64,000 bases of DNA from Nitrosomonas eutropha. GTDB taxonomy: Bacteria; Pseudomonadota; Gammaproteobacteria; Burkholderiales; Nitrosomonadaceae. This document shows positions 28,149 to 37,816 of this stretch, in pieces. Both the position numbers and the translations under genes were made by a program. The notes beneath the pieces were generated by a model, which saw only the letters and a list, made by a program, of their open reading frames with translations, did no database searches and was not told where the DNA came from. The DNA lies in the NCBI RefSeq assembly GCF_900116685.1, contig NZ_FPBL01000001.1, positions 470,328 to 534,327 on the forward strand, read 5' to 3'. Position 1 is the first letter of the stretch. Each line of letters starts with the position of its first letter.

Positions 28149-29021
28149 CTATTTCTTGCTTTTTGCCACCAGATCCAGGATCAGGGGCGTCAGGATCAAT
28201 TCAATCGCCATACCCATTTTGCCACCAGGAACAACGATGGTATTGGGGCGGGACATAAACGATCCATTCAGCATGCTAAGCAGGTAAGGGAAAAAATCAG
28301 CACCGTGATAATCACGAAAGCGGATAACGACCATACTTTCATCCAGTGCAGGAATATCCCGTGCAATGAACGGATTGGAGGTATCAACTGTTGGCACACG
28401 CTGAAAATTAACGTGTGTACGTGAGAACTGGGGGGTAATGTAATGGACATAATCATGCATGCGACGCAGAATAGTATGCGTCACCGCCTCGCACGAATAC
28501 CCTCTGGCAGCGGTATCACGGTATATTTTTTGAATCCATTCCAGGTTGACGATTGGAACTACACCCACCAGTAGATCTACATACTGGCCGACATCCGCTG
28601 TATCACTCTTCACTCCGCCATGCAGACCTTCGTAGAACAGCAGGTTTGTGCCGGGTGCAATTGTTTTCCAGGGAGTAAATGTACCGGGTTTCTGATTGTA
28701 GGGCTTGGCTTCTTCTTCATTATGCAGATAAAGACGAGTTTCCCCGGAACCGCTTTCTCCATATGTTCGAAACAAGGTTTCCAGCTTTTCAAACTCATTG
28801 GCTTCCGGGCCGAAATGGCTGATAGGTCGTCCGCCTCCTTTTTCCGATTCCTCAACCGCTCGCTTCATGGATTCTCGGTCATAACGGTGGAAACTGTCGC
28901 CTTCTACCACGGCAACATTCAGCCGTTCACGCCGAAAAATATGCTCAAAACTTGCCTTGACAGTAGATGTTCCGGCTCCGGAAGATCCAGTTACAGCGAT
29001 AACAGGGTGTTTCTGCGACAT
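28149..29021 (-). CDS. cbbP: Phosphoribulokinase
   Basis: A 290-residue proteobacterial (class I) phosphoribulokinase making ribulose 1,5-bisphosphate for RuBisCO. The P-loop is GSSGAGTST (residues 12-20). The substrate-binding EGDSFHRYDR and the LFYEGLHGGV Walker B-like segment are intact, as is the FRDYHGADFFPYLL region. The ATG has a clear GGAGAT ribosome-binding site. RuBisCO genes are not adjacent, so the Calvin-cycle genes appear dispersed. The presence of cbbP is the strongest metabolic sign in the window that the organism fixes CO2. Confidence 0.96.
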   Translation of the reverse strand: MSQKHPVIAVTGSSGAGTSTVKASFEHIFRRERLNVAVVEGDSFHRYDRESMKRAVEESEKGGGRPISHFGPEANEFEKLETLFRTYGESGSGETRLYLHNEEEAKPYNQKPGTFTPWKTIAPGTNLLFYEGLHGGVKSDTADVGQYVDLLVGVVPIVNLEWIQKIYRDTAARGYSCEAVTHTILRRMHDYVHYITPQFSRTHVNFQRVPTVDTSNPFIARDIPALDESMVVIRFRDYHGADFFPYLLSMLNGSFMSRPNTIVVPGGKMGMAIELILTPLILDLVAKSKK

Positions 29022-29141
29022 TTGTTTTTATCTCCTAAATATAAAAAATGATCTCCAAAAAACTGGTAGACAGCTATTCAGTGACTGCATAGCAAATGAT
29101 TCTGGCCATCAGTCTGCAGCTGCCAATAAATTCGATATTCT

Positions 29142-29936
29142 TCATTTAGTACAACGTGGATTTTTCCCTGCAGCATTCGCCTGCTGCCGTAATTGTTGCG
29201 CTTTTGGTAAATATGCCTGCAGATTTTGGATACGAGAGGTATGCGAGGGGTGAGTGGAATGAAATTCCACCAGCTGTGCACCCTGGCTGGCCTGTTCCAT
29301 TTTTTGCCACAGTTTTATACTTTCCGATGGATTGAATCCTGCTTTGGCCATTAGATCCAGACCAATCATATCCGCCTCAGATTCCTGCAATCTGCTATAC
29401 GGCATAATAATCCCATATTGCGCTCCAATCCCCAGCAAACCGACTGCAGTTTGTCCCAACGCAGATTGAGGCGCAGCAACTGCCTGGACAAGTGATATTC
29501 CCAGATTCGTTCCAACCTGCTGAGATAAACGTTCATTACTATGGCGTGCCGTCACATGCCCGACTTCATGGCCAATGACAACCGCCAGCTGATCCTGGTT
29601 ATCCACCAGATCGAGCAAGCCGGTATGCACGCCAATTTTTCCACCGGGCAATGCAAATGCATTCAATGACCGGTCTTCAAATACAACCACTTCCCATTCA
29701 CCCCCCACTTCCCGGGTAATTGCGCTGGCAACACAATTGACAAACCGGTTGTTCGCCGCATTATGGCTGATCTGATTCTCACGCTTCAAGGTATCAAAGG
29801 CCTGTAAACCCATACTGTTCACTTCAGTATCCGGCATAAATACGAGCTGTGTCCGACCGGTAGGAGAAGTCGCGCAAGCCGCCAGAAAGCTGACAAGCAG
29901 GAAGGTGAGCAATAGCTTCATCATGGATATACCCAT
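29142..29936 (-). CDS. M48 family metalloprotease, lipoprotein (BepA/LoiP-like)
   Basis: A 264-residue zinc protease with a lipoprotein signal: hydrophobic residues 6-20, then the lipobox LAAC with Cys21. The zinc motif HEVGH is at residues 123-127, and a third ligand is in the ESEADMIGLDLM segment. M48 lipoproteins of this type act in outer membrane protein quality control in E. coli (LoiP, BepA without its repeat domain). No C-terminal TPR repeats are present, so LoiP is the closer model. A GGGAG sequence lies upstream of the ATG. Confidence 0.9.
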   Translation of the reverse strand: MGISMMKLLLTFLLVSFLAACATSPTGRTQLVFMPDTEVNSMGLQAFDTLKRENQISHNAANNRFVNCVASAITREVGGEWEVVVFEDRSLNAFALPGGKIGVHTGLLDLVDNQDQLAVVIGHEVGHVTARHSNERLSQQVGTNLGISLVQAVAAPQSALGQTAVGLLGIGAQYGIIMPYSRLQESEADMIGLDLMAKAGFNPSESIKLWQKMEQASQGAQLVEFHSTHPSHTSRIQNLQAYLPKAQQLRQQANAAGKNPRCTK

Positions 29937-30043
29937 TCTTTTCTCCCAACTACAACCGGATATAAATCAATCATATATTCAGCCCCAATTCAGGGCAAAT
30001 CCACTGCTGGATTATCAATCAACAAGAAATACAGATGCGTAAA

Positions 30044-31141
30044 TCATTCTTTTGCTCCCAGCCCCAGCGCACGCTTGCGTGACTGCTCTGCATCTTCTTC
30101 GGAATACTGCCGGGCAACCCATCCTGTCAAGTGTGTTTGAATAATGTCTCCCATCGCTTTAATCCACTTCGGATGTTCATTGAGGCTGGGAATATAGTGA
30201 AATTCTCCCCCTCCGGCCTCGGTAAAGATTGTTTTACCTTCCATTGCGATTTCTTCGAGTGTTTCCAGACAATCTGAGACGAATCCTGGACAGACAACAT
30301 CCACCCGCCTGGTTTCCTGTTTACCTAATTCTTTTAGAACTTCTGAAGTATAGGGATTCAACCACTGGGAAAAGCCAAAACGCGACTGAAAACATATTTG
30401 ATACTGGTCATTCGTCAATTCCAGTGCCTCAGCCAGTAATCGCCCGGTTTTCTGACATTCACAATGATAAGGATCTCCCATCTCCAGAGTTTTACGTGGC
30501 ACACCGTGAAAACTGATGACTAACTTGTCAGGTCTCCCGTGTTTCTCCCAGTAATCACGAACATTCTGCGCCAATGCTGCAATATAGCCCGGATCATCGT
30601 GATAATGCTTGATGGTGCGAATATCAGGGATATTACGCATCTTTCTCAACTCGGTGAAAACACTATCCAATGCACAACCAGCGCTACTGGCAGCATACTG
30701 GGGAAATAACGACAGCGCCAAAATCCGGCTGCAACCCTGCTCTCTCATCTGCCGTAGCTTCTCTGCGATAGATGGATTGCCGACAATCATTGCATATTCA
30801 ACTATCGGAACCGGGGTGAGCTCTTTCTTCAATAAAGCCGCGACAAGTTCTGTCTGCCGCTCGGTATGTATTTTCAGTGGAGAACCTTCCGGTGCCCATA
30901 TTTGCATATACTTCTTCGCTGATTTGCCCGGCCGGATATTCAAAATAATACCGTTCAGAATAGGCCACCACAACCAGCGCGGGAACTCCACAATACGAGG
31001 TTCACTCAGAAACTGTCTTAAGTAGATTCGCAGAGACTTGGCGTTCGGAGCATCTGGCGTACCCAGATTAATCAGCAGAACACCGACTCTATCAATTGAA
31101 CCGTGTCGATAAGCTGGCTCCGGCAACATTATTCGTGACAT
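30044..31141 (-). CDS. hemH: Ferrochelatase
   Basis: A 365-residue ferrochelatase that inserts Fe2+ into protoporphyrin IX in the last step of haem synthesis. The N terminal VGVLLINLGTPDAP and the conserved LVISFHGVPRKTLEMGDPYHCEC block with the catalytic His are present. PGFVSDCLETLEEIAMEG carries the conserved acidic residues. Haem demand is high in ammonia oxidisers because of their multihaem cytochromes. It sits 20 bases downstream of hrcA on the same strand, probably in one operon. Confidence 0.96.
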   Translation of the reverse strand: MSRIMLPEPAYRHGSIDRVGVLLINLGTPDAPNAKSLRIYLRQFLSEPRIVEFPRWLWWPILNGIILNIRPGKSAKKYMQIWAPEGSPLKIHTERQTELVAALLKKELTPVPIVEYAMIVGNPSIAEKLRQMREQGCSRILALSLFPQYAASSAGCALDSVFTELRKMRNIPDIRTIKHYHDDPGYIAALAQNVRDYWEKHGRPDKLVISFHGVPRKTLEMGDPYHCECQKTGRLLAEALELTNDQYQICFQSRFGFSQWLNPYTSEVLKELGKQETRRVDVVCPGFVSDCLETLEEIAMEGKTIFTEAGGGEFHYIPSLNEHPKWIKAMGDIIQTHLTGWVARQYSEEDAEQSRKRALGLGAKE

Positions 31142-31161
31142 AAAAAATAGGGGGCGGAATA

Positions 31162-32178
31162 TTACGACAGATTATTTGAAAGCAGACGGGCAGTTATATC
31201 AACAATAGGGATAATGCGCTCATAAGCCATGCGCCGTGGACCGATCACCCCCACAGTACCCACAATTTTTCCTTCCATTTCATAGGGGGCGGTTACCACG
31301 CTGACCTCTTCCAGCATGGTTTCATCAGACTCACCACCAATAAAGATTTTAACGCCACGCGCCTGACGACTTAATTCCATTAACTGCAACAACTTTGATT
31401 TTCGCTCAAACAGCTCGAATAATTGTTTCAAACTAGACAGATTATCCGATAAATCACGGACATCAAACAATTTGTGTTCTCCGGCAATCACCACTGCTTC
31501 ACTGCTTTCTTGCAGAGCATCATTACCTATTTCTATTGCCGCATTCATAAGGTCTGTCATATTCCGGCGCAACTGTGTCAATTCGTGCTGTAACCCGGAA
31601 CGAATTTCTTCCAGTGCACAACCAGCATAGTGCTGATTGAGAAAATTTCCAGCCTCAATCAGATCAGACTGGCTGTAAGCCGTTTCAGTAAAAATAATCC
31701 GGTTCTGAACATCTCCCTCTGGCGTTACCAGAATCAGGAAGATCCGTTTTTCAGATAATGGCACAAATTCAATATGGCGAAATACCGCCCCTCCCATTCG
31801 CTTGGGTGTTACCACCACACCAACAAACTGGGTCAAATCTGAAAGCAGGCGAGAGGTAACATTAATCAAATGCGATGGGTTATTTGGGTGCATCCGGTTT
31901 TCCAGCAGAGTAATCTGTTCATTATCCAGGGATTGCACCACCAGCAAGGTATCAACAAAAAAACGGTAGCCAAGTGTGGTTGGCATACGCCCGGCAGATG
32001 TATGCGGGCTAGAAACAAACCCCATTTCCTCCAGATCAGTCATTACATTACGAATCGTGGCCGGGCTCAGATCCAGTCCTGAAAATTTGGCGAGTGAACG
32101 CGAACCAACAGGTTGGCCTTCATGGATATACCGTTCAACCAGGGTTTTAAGCAGAATTTTTGCGCGTTCGTTAAGCAT
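31162..32178 (-). CDS. hrcA: Heat-inducible transcription repressor HrcA
   Basis: A 338-residue HrcA repressor, which binds CIRCE operators of groE and dnaK operons. The N-terminal winged-helix domain contains GSRSLAKFSGLDLSPATIRN and DLEEMGFVSSPHTSAGRMPT, the diagnostic start of the family. The C-terminal domain has FIGGESD and GVIGPRRMAYERIIPIVD. No CIRCE-like TTAGCACTC inverted repeat occurs in its own upstream region. hrcA next to nadK is a common order in Betaproteobacteria. Confidence 0.96.
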   Translation of the reverse strand: MLNERAKILLKTLVERYIHEGQPVGSRSLAKFSGLDLSPATIRNVMTDLEEMGFVSSPHTSAGRMPTTLGYRFFVDTLLVVQSLDNEQITLLENRMHPNNPSHLINVTSRLLSDLTQFVGVVVTPKRMGGAVFRHIEFVPLSEKRIFLILVTPEGDVQNRIIFTETAYSQSDLIEAGNFLNQHYAGCALEEIRSGLQHELTQLRRNMTDLMNAAIEIGNDALQESSEAVVIAGEHKLFDVRDLSDNLSSLKQLFELFERKSKLLQLMELSRQARGVKIFIGGESDETMLEEVSVVTAPYEMEGKIVGTVGVIGPRRMAYERIIPIVDITARLLSNNLS

Positions 32179-32394
32179 TTATTTATTTTACACGAATCAG
32201 TCCCACCACGAGCAGGGACAGCCTGAAGCGGAGGTTTCAAATATTACGCATAAGTAGAATACAGTTTTTCGACTCATTTCTACTTTTTCGGTATAGGCTG
32301 CGGTAATATCCAGTACTTACAATCACTTGAATTCATCCAGATCACCTAAAGCAGAAATCCAGATATTTTTACTGTTCCACCTCTCTTTTCATAC
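32179..32394. promoter_or_regulatory. hrcA/nadK divergent promoter region with an inverted repeat
   Basis: This 216-base non-coding region feeds both divergent genes. It contains the perfect inverted repeat AAGTAGAA (32252-32259) and TTCTACTT (32278-32285) with an 18-base spacer, possibly an operator or a small hairpin. No CIRCE element is present, so there is no sequence sign that HrcA controls its own gene here. Confidence 0.4.
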
Positions 32395-33285
32395 ATGAGC
32401 AGCACTTTATTCAAAACAATTGCATTAATTGGGAAACACAAAAATCCCGATATCATGACGCCTCTGCTGAATCTGGCAGAATATCTGACTGACCGGGGCA
32501 CCAGCGTGGTACTGGATGATTTAACAGCCATGCATATTGGCAAAAACCAATATCCTGTAGTGGCTCTGGAAGAAATCGGCAGACAGGCTGATCTTGCAAT
32601 TGTGCTGGGGGGAGATGGCACCATGCTTAATATTGCTCGCACACTCGTTCCATTCAGTGTTCCGCTGATTGGCATCAATCAGGGCAGATTAGGATTTCTG
32701 ACAGACCTTACAGTCGACACCATGTATGCAACACTGAATGACATGCTGGCGGGCCAATTTATTGTGGAAAACAGGATGCTGCTCACCACCGAAGTCACAC
32801 GTCATGGGGAAAGCGTCTTTAAAGAACTGGCTTTCAACGATGTAGTGCTTCATCGCGGCATCAGCAGCGGCATGATCGAGCTTGAGGTCCATATTAATGA
32901 AGAATACGTTTATTCTTTAAGATCGGATGGCCTCATTATTGCAACCCCTACCGGATCAACTGCCTATGCACTTTCCTCCGGCGGGCCAATCCTACACCCC
33001 GGGCTCAACCTGATGATATTGGTTCCTGTCTGCCCGCATACGCTTAGCAACCGTCCAATCGTAATCGGTGCAGATGCAGTCATTGAAATCAAGGTTCATT
33101 ATACAACTGAGACAAAGATCTATACAGATAGCCATTCCTGGTTTGATCTGGGCGAGCATGACAGAGTATTAGTTCGGCGCTGTCCGGAAACAATAAAACT
33201 TCTGCATCCCGTCCATCACAGTTACTACCGTATGCTGCGGGAGAAACTCGGTTGGAGCAGCATCCTTCAGAAAAACAGCCGTTAG
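32395..33285 (+). CDS. nadK: NAD kinase
   Basis: A 296-residue ATP/polyphosphate NAD kinase, the only route to NADP. The family motif VLGGDGTMLNIAR contains the GGDGT nucleotide-binding signature, and the second conserved block SDGLIIATPTGSTAYALSSGGPI is intact. Length matches proteobacterial NadK. It is divergent from hrcA and followed after five bases by recN, forming the common nadK-recN pair. Confidence 0.96.
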   Translation: MSSTLFKTIALIGKHKNPDIMTPLLNLAEYLTDRGTSVVLDDLTAMHIGKNQYPVVALEEIGRQADLAIVLGGDGTMLNIARTLVPFSVPLIGINQGRLGFLTDLTVDTMYATLNDMLAGQFIVENRMLLTTEVTRHGESVFKELAFNDVVLHRGISSGMIELEVHINEEYVYSLRSDGLIIATPTGSTAYALSSGGPILHPGLNLMILVPVCPHTLSNRPIVIGADAVIEIKVHYTTETKIYTDSHSWFDLGEHDRVLVRRCPETIKLLHPVHHSYYRMLREKLGWSSILQKNSR

Positions 33286-33290
33286 TATCC

Positions 33291-34952
33291 ATGTTGCAAA
33301 ATTTATCCATTCAGAATTTTGTTATCGTTGATCACATTGATCTGCTCTTCAAACCCGGCTTTACCGTTCTGACAGGTGAAACAGGTGCAGGAAAATCCAT
33401 TCTGATCGACGCACTGGAACTTGTATTAGGCAGGCGCGCCGATACAAGTCAAATCAGGCATGGCTGTAAACGTGCCGAAATCACCGCACAATTTGATATA
33501 AGTGCCATTCCTGCGCTACAGACATGGCTACAGGAGAATGCACTGGAAGATGAAACTGGCATTTGTCTGCTGCGCAGAATCATGGAAACCAGCGGGCGTT
33601 CGCGTAATTTCATTAATGGACATGCTGCCACCCTGCAGCAATTGCGAACAGCAGGTGAATGGTTGATCGATATCCATAGCCAACACGCCCACCAATTGCT
33701 GATGCAGGGCCACAAGCAATGCGAACTGCTCGACACCTGGGCAGGTGAATCAGATCTTGCCCGGCAAGTCTCCTCCTCCTATCGGCACTGGCAAGATCTA
33801 TGTCAACAAAGATTCTCACGGGAGCAGCAAAGCGAGCAAAACACACGAGAGTACGAGCTTTTGTCATGGCAACTGCAGGAACTGACCGCTCTGAACTTTT
33901 TATCTGAAGAATGGGGAATCCTGCAAGCGGAACATAACCGGTTGACGCATACAGCCAGCCTGCTGGAAACTGCTCAGTCCAGTCTGGAAGTATTATCGGA
34001 AAGTGAAACTGCGACACTGCCACAACTCAGCGCAGTGATCACCCACCTGCACAACCTGACGAATATTGACAAAACACTCGAACCAATTTGCAGCCAGTTA
34101 CAATCATCGCAAATACAACTGCAGGAAGCAGTGTATGAACTAAAATACTACCAGCAACATCTGGATATTGATCCCCACAAGCTGCAGGAAATCGAGACAC
34201 GTATTGCTGCTATCCATGGAACAGCCAGAAAATATCGCACCTCTCCGGAAATGCTATCAGAGCTATTGGAAGCAACCAGGCAGCGTCTGGAGGTAATGGA
34301 AAACATTTCAAACAATGAAATGCTGGCAGAAGTAGAGAAATCCGCTCGGAATGATTATGAAAATCTTGCAGGCAGATTAAGTCTGGCAAGACAGCGTGCG
34401 GCAACGCAACTATCCGGGCAGGTCACAGAATCCATGCAGGTGCTGGCCATGGACGGTGGTCGCTTCAATGTGGCAATGATACCTGTGACATCAGGCAATC
34501 TGCATGGCCTGGAGCAGATTGAATTTCAGGTGTCCGCCCACAAGGATCTACCATTGCGGCCATTGAATAAAGTAGCCTCCGGCGGTGAATTATCGCGCAT
34601 CAGCCTGGCGATTCAGGTTATTACCAGCAAGATTGGTACCACTCCCACTCTTATTTTTGACGAAGTAGACACCGGAATAGGTGGACGCATTGCTGAAATA
34701 GTCGGTAAATTACTGCACCAACTGGGAGAAACGCGACAGGTAATCAGCATTACGCATCTTCCGCAGGTAGCGGCCAAGGGAGATCATCATTGGCGCGTAT
34801 CTAAAATTGCCGGAACAGATGATAAACAACTGCCAGCTAGCCATATTACAGAACTTGATGCAGCAGAAAGAGTTGAGGAAATTGCTCGTATGCTGGGTGG
34901 TGAAAATCTGACTGCTGCCACACTTCAGCACGCAATAGAAATGCTGGGTTAG
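33291..34952 (+). CDS. recN: DNA repair protein RecN
   Basis: A 553-residue SMC-like ATPase that gathers DNA ends in double-strand break repair. It begins MLQNLSIQNFVIVDHIDL, with Walker A GETGAGKSILIDAL. A long coiled-coil region (about residues 150-370) is followed by the ABC signature region LNKVASGGELSRISLAIQ and Walker B LIFDEVDTGIGG. The ATG at 33291 was chosen because it gives the conserved family N terminus; an ATG 39 bases earlier would overlap nadK. Complete and normal in length. Confidence 0.95.
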   Translation: MLQNLSIQNFVIVDHIDLLFKPGFTVLTGETGAGKSILIDALELVLGRRADTSQIRHGCKRAEITAQFDISAIPALQTWLQENALEDETGICLLRRIMETSGRSRNFINGHAATLQQLRTAGEWLIDIHSQHAHQLLMQGHKQCELLDTWAGESDLARQVSSSYRHWQDLCQQRFSREQQSEQNTREYELLSWQLQELTALNFLSEEWGILQAEHNRLTHTASLLETAQSSLEVLSESETATLPQLSAVITHLHNLTNIDKTLEPICSQLQSSQIQLQEAVYELKYYQQHLDIDPHKLQEIETRIAAIHGTARKYRTSPEMLSELLEATRQRLEVMENISNNEMLAEVEKSARNDYENLAGRLSLARQRAATQLSGQVTESMQVLAMDGGRFNVAMIPVTSGNLHGLEQIEFQVSAHKDLPLRPLNKVASGGELSRISLAIQVITSKIGTTPTLIFDEVDTGIGGRIAEIVGKLLHQLGETRQVISITHLPQVAAKGDHHWRVSKIAGTDDKQLPASHITELDAAERVEEIARMLGGENLTAATLQHAIEMLG

Positions 34953-34977
34953 TCAGATCAAACCAGCCACAATAGAA

Positions 34978-35403
34978 TTATTCCACTTTTTCTTTCTGCT
35001 CCTCGGCTGATGCGACGTAGGTAATCAACTTCTCCGGTTGCGAGTTCTCATGGCAAACCATTTTTCCTTCAACTACAGCACCCTGGTGAATTTTTATAGT
35101 TTTGTAGTAAATATCCCCGGTAATTTTTGCACCGGGCTGCAGTTCAAGACTCTCATCGGAGTGAATCGGTCCTTTGACAATTCCATTAATCACCAGATAC
35201 GGCACCTTGATTTTTCCTTCAATCACCCCTTGTTCACTCAACACGAGCAAGGAATGCTGCGTATTACCCGCCGCCATGATGCTACCGCTGATACGGCCAT
35301 CAACCCGCAACCCACCAGCAAACTGGATATCGCCGGTAATCACGGTATTTTCCCCGATTAATGTATCAATATCACTAACTACCCTACGTTTTTTTCCGAA
35401 CAT
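34978..35403 (-). CDS. Bactofilin (polymer-forming cytoskeletal protein)
   Basis: A 141-residue bactofilin. The central DUF583 domain is a right-handed beta-helix built from short repeats, beginning near residue 14 (DTLIGENTVITGDIQFAGGL) and including VDGRISGSI and VINGIVKGPI, with short polar tails on both sides. Bactofilins self-assemble without nucleotide into filaments that scaffold cell-wall or appendage machinery. Its start overlaps the end of the upstream membrane protein gene by 20 bases, so the two are probably translated together and may work together. Confidence 0.92.
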   Translation of the reverse strand: MFGKKRRVVSDIDTLIGENTVITGDIQFAGGLRVDGRISGSIMAAGNTQHSLLVLSEQGVIEGKIKVPYLVINGIVKGPIHSDESLELQPGAKITGDIYYKTIKIHQGAVVEGKMVCHENSQPEKLITYVASAEEQKEKVE

Positions 35404-36154
35404 TCCCCGATTCCTTTTGAGATAACTGAATCGTTTTTGTCAGCACCGCTTCATTTAAACCATTCTCATAGATAAAAACCTGCAAATTTTTTACTACCGT
35501 ATCAGCTGGTATCTGGAAACTTTTCTCCAGTCTGTGGTAGAAGCGAAAGTTTATCGGAAATTCCTTGGATGCATTCTCGTCTACAAGAGAAATAAATTTT
35601 TCTTCACCGTTCTGAAGTAACCCAACCACAAACTCCAGCTTGCCGTTAAATTCTTTTGAACGCTGACTGCCTTGGGCAAGTAATAGTGTATACAGGTATT
35701 CACCAGGAAGTTGACCTTGTTCAAGCGTAAAGCGATGAATAACCAGCTCGACGCCAGGTAATTCCTCGTTACCGGAAACCATCTGCTGAAACAAGTTCAG
35801 GTCCTCTCTCAGGCGCTCATTTTCCTCATCCAGAGATTTAACCTGCTTCACCAGATCAGCGCGTGTCGCATTACTGATCTGCAACTGCCTGACAAGCTCT
35901 GCAAGCTGTGAGCAAAGAACAGAGTCATATTTCTCCAGACAACTGTTTGATTCCAATATCTGTTCGAGAACCGGGTCTGCTGCTGCAACATTACTGGCTG
36001 GTTGAGCCGCTCCTTGCCCGACCATGTACATTCCATAAGCAAGCAAGGCTACCAGTAATATCCCAATAGCTGCTATCAGCAAACGTCGATACCAGGGAAC
36101 ATGAGGACGTATAACCACCCTGGGTGCATTAATATTTTTTTTGTTATGCAGCAA
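35384..36154 (-). CDS. DUF6776 family membrane-anchored protein
   Basis: A 256-residue protein with one N-terminal membrane helix (about residues 26-47), a coiled-coil segment (about 75-125, rich in leucine, lysine and glutamate heptads such as VKSLDEENERLREDLN) and a C-terminal beta-rich domain with the family block VELVIHRFTLEQGQLPGEYLYTLLL written across residues 136-160. It is probably a periplasmic coiled-coil protein anchored in the inner membrane. It resembles the DUF6776 family, which is usually next to bactofilin genes. Function is unknown; the 20-base overlap with the bactofilin gene suggests a shared role at the cell envelope. Confidence 0.8.
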   Translation of the reverse strand: MLHNKKNINAPRVVIRPHVPWYRRLLIAAIGILLVALLAYGMYMVGQGAAQPASNVAAADPVLEQILESNSCLEKYDSVLCSQLAELVRQLQISNATRADLVKQVKSLDEENERLREDLNLFQQMVSGNEELPGVELVIHRFTLEQGQLPGEYLYTLLLAQGSQRSKEFNGKLEFVVGLLQNGEEKFISLVDENASKEFPINFRFYHRLEKSFQIPADTVVKNLQVFIYENGLNEAVLTKTIQLSQKESGNVRKKT

Positions 36155-36254
36155 CTCGTTCTCTCATTCTTTAGAAATTCCCGGGGTATTACTATGCATA
36201 CATTATCTGCAGAATGACGTTCTTTCAGTCACTTCACTCTTCAATCACAAACTG

Positions 36255-37283
36255 CTAGGGTAACAACGGAATATGCTGAATACCCATACTCTCCGGCAGG
36301 CCATACATAATATTCATATTTTGAACAGCCTGCCCGGCAGCCCCTTTAACCAGGTTGTCGGTAACCGAAAGTATTACTGCGGTATCGCCATTCCGGGGAC
36401 GATGAACGGCAATCCGGCAGAAATTTGAACCGCGTACAGAACGTGTTTCCGGATGACTGCCTGCCGGGAGAACATCAACAAAGGGTTCATTGGCATAACG
36501 GTTTTCATACAAAGCTTGTAAATCAACATCCCGGGTAAGTCTTGCATATAATGTGGCATGAATGCCCCGAATCATTGGGGTCAGATGGGGAACAAAAGTC
36601 AGGTCAATCGGCTTATCTGATCTTTCAGATAAGCCTTGTCTGATTTCAGGTAAATGACGATGACCCGCCACGGCATAAGACTTGAAATTGTCTGACGCTT
36701 CTGCATACAGCGTGTGTATCTCAGCCTTGCGCCCTGCTCCGGAAACACCCGATTTGGTATCAGCTATCAGATGACTTGCATCAACAGCACCTGCCTCGAT
36801 CAGTGGGATAAAACCCAGCTGCACCGCTGTTGGATAGCAACCGGGATTGGCAAGCAATCTTGCATTCCTGATTTTTTCACGGTTAACTTCGGGTAAGCCA
36901 TAGACTGCTTCAGCCACCAATTCAGGAGCTGCGTGCGACATGCCATACCATTTTTCCCATTCCGCAACATCTTTAATCCTGAAATCAGCAGACAAATCAA
37001 TAATTTTTATTCCAGACTCAAGTAGTGCACTTGCCTGTTGCATAGCAATACCGTTTGGTGTTGCGAAAAAGACAACATCACATTTCCCAAAATCCACCTT
37101 GAGCGGATCAGTAAATTTAAGCGCAATCTGTCCGCGCAAACTGGAAAAAAGATCATCAACTCCTGTTCCAGCCTCTTGACGAGAGGTAATAACTTTAAGC
37201 TTGGCTTTCGGGTGCTGTGCGAGAATACGTAATAACTCGACACCCGTATAACCTGTCCCGCCTACAATACCAACATTAATCAT
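36255..37283 (-). CDS. argC: N-acetyl-gamma-glutamyl-phosphate reductase
   Basis: A 342-residue ArgC, the NADPH-dependent third step of arginine synthesis. The nucleotide-binding motif [17 protein letters not shown] begins at residue 4, and the catalytic Cys149 is in [11 protein letters not shown]. The conserved [11 protein letters not shown] and HRHLPEI segments are present. It follows rpsI on the same strand behind a terminator, and the DUF6776-bactofilin pair follows it. The length is normal. Confidence 0.96.
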   Translation of the reverse strand: MINVGIVGGTGYTGVELLRILAQHPKAKLKVITSRQEAGTGVDDLFSSLRGQIALKFTDPLKVDFGKCDVVFFATPNGIAMQQASALLESGIKIIDLSADFRIKDVAEWEKWYGMSHAAPELVAEAVYGLPEVNREKIRNARLLANPGCYPTAVQLGFIPLIEAGAVDASHLIADTKSGVSGAGRKAEIHTLYAEASDNFKSYAVAGHRHLPEIRQGLSERSDKPIDLTFVPHLTPMIRGIHATLYARLTRDVDLQALYENRYANEPFVDVLPAGSHPETRSVRGSNFCRIAVHRPRNGDTAVILSVTDNLVKGAAGQAVQNMNIMYGLPESMGIQHIPLLP

Positions 37284-37354
37284 CTCTAGGAAACAACAGC
37301 TGAAAAATTAATTATTTATCAAAAAGCAGTCGGTATTTTGTACAGTAAACCTAA

Positions 37355-37394
37355 TACGAAAAAGCCGCCCAACAAAGAGGGCGGCTTTTTCGTA
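37355..37394. terminator. Intrinsic terminator after rplM-rpsI
   Basis: A perfect 16-base inverted repeat, TACGAAAAAGCCGCCC and its complement, with an eight-base loop. The GC-rich stem is flanked by A and T runs, so it can end transcription on either strand. It lies 19 bases after the rpsI stop and should separate the ribosomal operon from argC. Confidence 0.9.
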
Positions 37395-37412
37395 TCGTTT
37401 GGAAAACAACAA

Positions 37413-37805
37413 TCACCGTTTAGAAAACTGCTTGCGACGTCTTGCTTTGCGAAAACCAACCTTCTTCCGCTCTACTTCACGTGCATCTCTTGTTACAAAG
37501 CCTGCTTTACTTAAGATCGATTTCAGTGTTTCATCATAATCAATCAACGCACGGGTAATGCCATGCCTGACCGCACCAGCCTGCCCGGATTCTCCGCCTC
37601 CGTGTATGTTGACCATAATGTCCAGATTGGCACTATTTCCAGTCAGCTCCAATGGCTGACGGATGATCATACGCCCTGTTTCACGAGAAAAATACTCATC
37701 AGCAGGTTTATGATTTACCGTGATGACACCCGTACCTGGTTTAATAAAAACCCGTGCAACTGCACTTTTTCTGCGACCGGTTCCGTAGTTATATTGAATA
37801 GCCAT
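37413..37805 (-). CDS. rpsI: 30S ribosomal protein S9
   Basis: A 130-residue S9 protein. It begins [19 protein letters not shown] and ends with the basic tail [17 protein letters not shown] that reaches the ribosomal P site. The internal [15 protein letters not shown] block is also diagnostic. It is 11 bases downstream of rplM, and the pair is closed by the terminator that follows. Confidence 0.98.
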   Translation of the reverse strand: MAIQYNYGTGRRKSAVARVFIKPGTGVITVNHKPADEYFSRETGRMIIRQPLELTGNSANLDIMVNIHGGGESGQAGAVRHGITRALIDYDETLKSILSKAGFVTRDAREVERKKVGFRKARRRKQFSKR

Positions 37806-37816
37806 AATTTATAAGA

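Noticed and set aside
32179..32394. CIRCE operator for HrcA
   Set aside because: The TTAGCACTC-N9-GAGTGCTAA pattern is absent. The inverted repeat present here is unrelated.
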